This document shows positions 58,019-64,000 of a stretch of DNA of 64,000 nucleotides, one piece after another. Each line of letters opens with the position of its first letter. The first letter of the stretch is position 1. The notes under the pieces are model-generated. The model was not told the origin of the DNA, made no database searches, and saw only the letters and a list, made by a program, of their open reading frames with translations. The stretch is from assembly GCA_949775045.1 (NCBI GenBank), contig OX459099.1:20444644-20508643 (forward strand). Reading direction: 5' to 3'. The translations under genes and the position numbers were made by a program. The DNA comes from Metridium senile. Taxonomy: Eukaryota > Cnidaria > Anthozoa > Actiniaria > Metridiidae.

Positions 58019-61000
58019 TCAGTTATATCTATAGGTGGACGTACAGTGACGTATTTTGTTATGGTTTTGCCAACCAACCATTGTTATTAGAACAAAGAAA
58101 ATACAAAGTCTATTGTTTAAAATGGTTGGCAAATTAGCATCACAATACCAACACTTGTAAACATTACGTCCATCTATATCAAGAACCGCTGTACTATTTG
58201 ACAAAAGGCGCATTTCGACAGGAATAGCCTTGATTCAGAAAAATTTAAATGTGTTTTCTATTGTTAAACGGTGATATTTATCCATTCTTTGCTTGAAATT
58301 TGTGAATAATTTTACAACAAATCGATGCTTTGTTTGTGCAAATGCGCCTTTTTTACTGGAGTATTGAAAACGGAGCCAGTTTTGGATGCGATGACGTCAG
58401 AGGTGGAACTATCCAGTTTATATCGCGTCTAATTTACCATACAGGATCAACATGACGGGCTCATGTTTTTATGAGTGCATGCGCTATTTTTATCCTAATA
58501 GTTTTCGCGTATTATTGTGGACAGGCAAATACGATATCCATCATCCAGTTCGAAAAGGCTAGTGTGAACGGGGATATTTTTTAAATACAAAAATTTGTTT
58601 TCAAAAACATCCGGATACTTGGACGTGGACTTATACCATTGATAACTATTTTACTCCGACGAAGGGATAAAGCTCGAAACGTCAGTAAAGTTTAGTCAAC
58701 ATGTTTACAAATTTCATTCTATTACTTATTGTTTATACCAATGAAACAGGGACGCAGCCTATACTAGTTTACTCGCTAGTTTCTAATTCTATTTTTTACG
58801 GTGTTAGAAATTTCATTCTATTACCGTATCGTTTTTATCAAACACCGTCGCAGCCTATAGTAGTTTACTCGCTAGTTTCTATTTCTATTTTTTACGGTGT
58901 TACAAATTTCATGCTATAGACGACTTTCATAAATGGCCGCCACTAATAATCATAATTTTTAAAATTGACGTTTTAAGAAAAAAAGGTAACATGTGATAGG
59001 CATTCATTATAACAATAACTTGTGAAAGTTTGAGAGAAAATGATTAAACTTGCAAAAAGCTATAAGAGTTTGAAAAATCAGAAAAACTCCAAAACGAGGC
59101 ATCAAAGGCCTCAGCAGAAACAAATCTCTATATTTTTCATTGAGCATAACTTCTTTGGTATTTTAGCCAGAGCATCAAAACCTTCCAAACATGCCAATTT
59201 CAGGGGGTTCTTTCATATGACAGTGCTAAAATATTAAAATATCTGTTTACTTGAAAAATCATTTTCCGGTATATATTATGGTATATATGAAAGTGGTCTA
59301 TTACCTATCGTTTATATCAAACACCGACGCATACTATTTGACTCGCTAGTTTTCATTATACCATAAATAGTATACGACCAACACCAAAACACTTCAAAAA
59401 CATGCATGGAGTTGTGAGCCGTCTCAACCAAGATGCATTGCGCGTTGAGTTGGCCATTACTTTGTCTCAAATATCAGATTGAGATATCCAAGCATCAACC
59501 TTTTTGAAACACGTAAACAGCCATTCCAAAAATAACTTTGAAAATACACCATTATATACATATATTCACATTTGAATATTAATGCTTACTTCTGAAATTT
59601 CCGTTCAGTGAGCACGAATGATAGTTCCAAGTCGAGGTTCGCGTTGCTGTGCATGATGAATTATATTTTTGCTATGTGTGGCAACTCCAACCTTGACTTG
59701 AAAGTATTATTCGTGGTCGCTGAACGGAACTGTAAAAAGGTTTTATTGACGGATAGGTGTATACAGTCTATACGTGCAAGCGGGTACCAGTACAAACAAT
59801 GCTATAAATGTTATGTAATCAGCCAAGGATTAGAACTCATTGTTTTTGCGCTATCAAATGGATAAACTGCCTTAACGAAAGCATCCGTATCATACTAAAA
59901 TGACATGGTAAAATTTACGTTCTGTTCATTTAGAAATCATTACGAAGCTGTTAACTCCGGTAGTGCGAATTAAAAGCGGGACAACGAACTGAATTTAAAA
60001 TTAGGCTACACTGAGTTAAAGGTTTTCCGTTGCACTGAAACAATTAATTCATGCAAATATAAAATGGTCCTCTTTGCCACATTCATGAATAATATATATT
60101 TGTTTATTGCAGGGATATTTCTTTGATCTTTATATAATTCAATCTTTGTTATTATATTTTATATTTTACTACAACCGAGAATAAAATGGTTGCCATCGAG
60201 CTGAGTTGTTAGCTAAAATATTTAACGTAGAGGTGGTGAGTGTGAGTCTCTCCAATTAGTAGGACACTTGTGTCTGCATCAGCTAAATACATTGAGACGT
60301 TAAAAAAGGGATGTATTTTATTTCATTTATTCGAAAATTTCGTTGAAAAAAAAACAAAAAAACCGCGACATCAGCCGATTAAAAGAATATATTTCGCTAT
60401 TTGTTTACGAAGTTTAAAATATAACATATTTATACATATGTTTATTATACATATTTTCATGCATTATTAAAGCCAAAAAGGCGATAGAATTGTTGTTAAA
60501 ATGAATTAATTTTCCCTAAAAAAAAACGACAAATTTTGCGGAATATTTTGGAAGTTGAAATATTTCAATCAAATCCGGAAATTCAGTCTTACTGACAAAA
60601 CTTATATGGAAAAATAAATATATATTGCTGATGAAAAGAACATCAGCCAAAACGGAAAAACCATTTGCGGAAATACAAATATAGCACAAATATTGCTGTA
60701 AGTAAAAAGATAAAATATACATGTTTTTCTTGTCAAATTTATACTTAAAAGCCATTCTTTTTATAAAAGAGCTAAAATATAGAATACAAAAATCAAAACA
60801 ACATTATATTAATATTAATATCAAGTCAAAGATATTAAATTTTTAAATGTTTACATTTAAACCCAGTTGGATCCCCGAGGAATTTTTTTTCTTCATAAAT
60901 TGATTTTACAATCATCTGATAGTTAGCAAGTTTTCGTTGTCGTTTGAAGACTTTTAACACGAATTCGTTGCCGCAAAACATCATTGAAAAACCGCAATGA

Positions 61001-62165
61001 ACTAGGTTCTTGAAGAACAAATTTCTTATACCTTTCAAGAGAAAATTTTCATCTAAAAGTATTATCATAACAAAGGTTTACTCTAGTTCAATGCGTTCGT
61101 AGTGTTTTTTTTGAATCTTAATTGATTATATCTCTGCAAAAATTCTTACGATATTCGTCGAGAACTAAAATACATTTGTAAACGTTTTAAACGCTTTAAT
61201 TGTACAGTTATGCAAATAACAAAACAAGCTATAGTTGTCTCATGGTAAACATGTTGATGATGTTATAAACACACTACCTAAACGTCGTATAAATTAATTT
61301 ATATTATTTCCCGAAAAGCAAACAAAAACACTTATGTTTTAAATTTTCTCGAAAAAAGGAAACTTTTCGACTTCATTATTTACAGTCTATTTGCAGTTTT
61401 TCATCTACAGAGACTTCCACATTTAAAATTTTCTGCCACTACATATAAGTACTTGAAAGACACAACACTCAATAATGTTTTACGGCTAAGTAGCATTTTT
61501 ACATCAGTAGTAACTCCTCTTAATATATTCTAAGGCACTCTCCACCCCTAAATTCAGTACTTAAACTTGTTTTACTCAATAGGATTTCTACGTAATAATT
61601 TACATCTTTGACTCACTACCACAACATTTAATACCAAAACACAACACTCAAAAGTGTTTTTTAATACCAAACATTGCTCACTTGTTAATGTTTTTCAAAT
61701 TAAAAGAAACCTCGGAATTAAAACTCTAGTGACACTGAAAGTTAAAGTGTGTGTTGCTCACATTTGATCTGTGCTAATTTGCGCTAAAAAGATAAACTCG
61801 AGAACTCGGAGAAAAAATATTTGACGGTAGACGTCCTATAGGTTTCTGGTTGCTGTTTGTTGGCATGGTGTAATTGTAGTGCGTTTTTCGTCGATAATAC
61901 TACGAGCGTAATAATGATTGACATAACGATCTATCTCAAGGATCTACAATTTTTGCAGTCACAATTAAATTAAAGCGACGCTTGCCTTTTCGTTTTGGTG
62001 GGATTTAGTTTCGCGAACACTAAAACCTGGCAGCCAAATGGTAAATATCATCATAAGACGTGCCACGAGAGATCGACATCAATTTACTCTCTAAGTAGCA
62101 TCTATTATAAACCACTAACCTTGTAAGACCTAACAAGTTTTCCAGTAGTCTTTTTTAAACGAAGA
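58019..62165. other. Gene-poor AT-rich region
   Basis: Contains a GAAACGTC foldback relative (58640-58920, with two direct copies of CTAGTTTCTA..CGGTGTTA.AAATTTCAT), a palindromic MITE-like segment (59604-59727, CGTTCAGTGAGCACGAATGA with inverted partner), and long AT-rich stretches that may include 3' UTR of the minus-strand gene ending at 62166. No exon recognised. Confidence 0.45.
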
Positions 62166-62293
62166 TTATAAAACCTCTACCGATGGAGGAGACTGTGATG
62201 TCGGAACGATGTTGGTGCTGTTGTTTTGACAATTAGAATTTACTTGAGCAGTTGTTGTCAGAGCCAGGTTTAATCCGTAATTGTCTAGCTCAT
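62166..62293 (-). CDS. Candidate C-terminal exon of an unknown gene
   Basis: The minus strand, after an acceptor (TTACAATAG|AT), reads ELDNYGLNLALTTTAQVNSN followed by CQNNSTNIVPTSQSPPSVEVL and TAA (62168-62166). The composition (Ser/Thr/Asn/Pro-rich, CAG/CAA/AAC codons) stands out from the AT-rich surroundings and looks like a low-complexity tail of a nuclear or signalling protein. Preceding exons lie to the right or outside the window; family unknown. Confidence 0.4.
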
Positions 62294-62730
62294 CTATTGT
62301 AACTTATATCACAAGGCACCTGATTGGCTAAGATAGCTTCTTAGGTGTTACGTAATTTAGCATATACATTTAAGGTGCCTAATTTCTCGTCCATCAGAAA
62401 GCTTTAAAACGCACACTGGTGTATATAGTTTTTGTAGAATAAATCGGCAATCGGTGAGTAGGACACCGATTAAAAGAACAGCCAATTGCATGACTAAAGG
62501 GTTTTCCCCCTACTGTTCATAAGATTGGTGTTTTGGATTTGGCCTGATAAGAGTACTGCAAAACAATAGGACACAAACAGGCGTAAAACAAAAGGAAAAA
62601 CAGTTTACACTAGTGTACAAAAACACTTATGATGACAATACATTCCCTTCCCCACCCCCTATAGGGCAAATCGCGTCACTCTAAAAATACAGACTATTAT
62701 TTTCATTGTCATGTTGTGGATGTTGTTGTT

Positions 62731-62758
62731 CCTCCCCCCCCCCCCCCCCCCCCCCCCC
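62731..62758. repeat. Poly-C tract
   Basis: About 25 consecutive C (one T near the start). It separates two copies of the CGTCACTCTAAAAATACAGA segment (about 62675 and 62771), an imperfect 100-bp tandem duplication. Confidence 0.85.
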
Positions 62759-62809
62759 TAGGACAAAACGCGTCACTCTAAAAATACAGACTATTAGTAA
62801 CTGTCTTTG

Positions 62810-63285
62810 TTGTAGATATTCCCACTTAAATCACACAAAGTAAATTTCAAAAGCTACTCACATTCAGCTGTTTATTTTCTTTTTGGAATTGTTACAATAA
62901 AGTGTCTCTTCAAACTCCGTCCTTGATCGATGACTAAAGCAATGTCATTGTTGTATAGACTTCCTACTTTACACATGCAAAGTAAATTTCAAAAGCTTCT
63001 CACATCCAGCTGGGGTTTTCTCCGGTTTTCTCTTTGCAATTGTTACTCTTAAGCTAGTGTTTTTTTTCAAACTCCGTCCTTGATCGATTATTAAAGCAAT
63101 GTCATTGTTGTAGATGTTCCCACTTTACCCATACAAAGTAAATTTCAAAAGCTTCCCACATCCAGCTGGGGTTTTCTCTTTGCAATTGTTACTCTAAAGT
63201 GTGTTTTTTTTTTAAACTGTTTCCTTGATTGATGGCTAAAATATGTGTTGTAGATGTAAAATTCAAAAGCTACTCACCTTGATTC
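62810..63285. repeat. ~130-bp tandem repeat, 3-4 copies
   Basis: Units share CAAAGTAAATTTCAAAAGCT, CACATCCAGCTGGGGTTTTC, CAATTGTTACTCTAAAGTG, CTCCGTCCTTGATCGAT and AAAGCAATGTCATTGTTGTA. The minus strand of unit 1 has an open stretch (YNNDIALVIDQGRSLKR) that is broken in the others. Confidence 0.85.
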
Positions 63286-63334
63286 AGTAGTACACAATTG
63301 TACAAATCTACAAATTAAATACGAAAGCCAATAA

Positions 63335-63525
63335 AATAAAATGTGTAACATCTTAAAGGATTATACTTAACTTACTGATGTTTCGAGCTGTAGCCTTTTA
63401 CACGATTATATACAAATCTATTAAAACGATAGCCAATAAAATAAAATTTGTGACATCTTAAATGAATATACTTAACTTACTGACGTTTCGAGCTGTAGCC
63501 TTTTACTCCGACGAAGGCTATTATA
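63335..63525. repeat. Two direct copies of the TTACTGA(C/T)GTTTCGAGCTGTAGC repeat
   Basis: TACTTAACTTACTGATGTTTC at about 63364 and again at 63470, each preceded by AAAGCCAATAAAATAAAAT-like sequence and followed by GAGCTGTAGCCTTTTAC. Related to the foldback at 32589-32866. Confidence 0.7.
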
Positions 63526-63919
63526 TTATGATGACTGTTTCTGTGCTGTCTGTTACCGTCTTTTTGCTTGTTGATAACCAATCCAAAACACCATTCTACT
63601 ATTTTCGATTTCTTTTTGGACAACATTCGTATAAACAAGTCTAAACTACATCAAAATACGAAAAGATAGATACATTTTGTATTTTTCGTGAATTTTCGTG
63701 AATATCTATTTACGTTTCTTAACTGATTCGGGTTTGGAAGTAAAAGTGCTGTAGAGAAAATGCGGTTTCGCTGCGACACCGCGATAGATTGATAAGCAAG
63801 ACCACTGTTATGTAAACAATAAAAGGCCCATTAGGCTAGGTTAAATATAATGAATGAGGTCAATTACGACTAATAAATATACTATAAATATCACTAAGTA
63901 AACAATAAATTAAATGGAT

Positions 63920-64000
63920 GATTGAATAAAACGAGTGAATGGATGGATGAGTAAATGAATAAATGGGAGAATAAATGGGAGAATGAATGGATGAATGAAT
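63920..64000. repeat. (AATG/GATG)n microsatellite at the window end
   Basis: AATGGATGAATGAAT-type tetranucleotide repeats running off the window. Confidence 0.9.

Noticed and set aside
59608..59865. 85-codon open frame
   Set aside because: It overlaps a short inverted repeat (59604-59727) and shows no splice or protein family support.

Overview
The window is nuclear DNA of an animal: AT-rich, with spliceosomal introns (GT..AG), genes lying singly on both strands, and about half of the sequence made of short inverted-repeat transposons, foldbacks, microsatellites and satellites. The gene content (Rab-type GTPases, VPS72/YL1, proteasome beta-7, an SLC7 cationic amino acid transporter) is metazoan. 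The mix of palindromic MITEs, long foldbacks and tetranucleotide arrays fits an early-branching marine animal, most likely a cnidarian. The clade is an inference.

Region by region. 1-7654: a divergent Rab-like GTPase on the plus strand whose 5' end lies left of the window; eight exons are visible, ending in a CVIL prenylation box. 7.7-14.8 kb: intergenic, filled with nested hAT-like elements, a GAT-repeat tract, a 1.75-kb foldback flanked by TTAA and a (CAGT)n tract. 14815-19701: a second, conventional Rab GTPase with the same number of coding exons and the same intron phases, ending in CCSG. 21.7-22.9 kb: VPS72 (minus strand, one exon), preceded on its 3' side by a decayed duplicate of its own C-terminal coding sequence. 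23165-31114: PSMB4 in nine exons, head-to-head with VPS72 across 272 bp; both start codons sit in CAAAATGGCG. Intron 7 of PSMB4 is a 1.7-kb satellite. 31.2-40.4 kb: gene-poor, with ATC-, TTGT- and CAAA-type arrays and several foldbacks. 41412-44088: an SLC7A/CAT transporter in two coding exons, separated by an intron made of tetranucleotide repeats. 44.9-51.8 kb: a nearly identical 1,824-bp unit in tandem (two complete, a third interrupted by 1.4 kb). 54406-55653: the main exon of a minus-strand GFD2/YDR514C-type exonuclease-like protein with degraded catalytic motifs; a short candidate first exon lies at 57340-57369. 58-64 kb: mostly repeats, plus a candidate C-terminal exon of an unknown minus-strand gene (62166-62293).

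The genes are ordinary eukaryotic housekeeping or membrane genes and do not form a pathway. The most notable points are the tandem pair of diverged Rab paralogues, the VPS72/PSMB4 bidirectional promoter, the triplicated splice donor of PSMB4 exon 4, the triplicated stop-codon region and altered substrate-site motif of the transporter, and the 1.8-kb tandem array. I did not find a clearly new multi-gene system.
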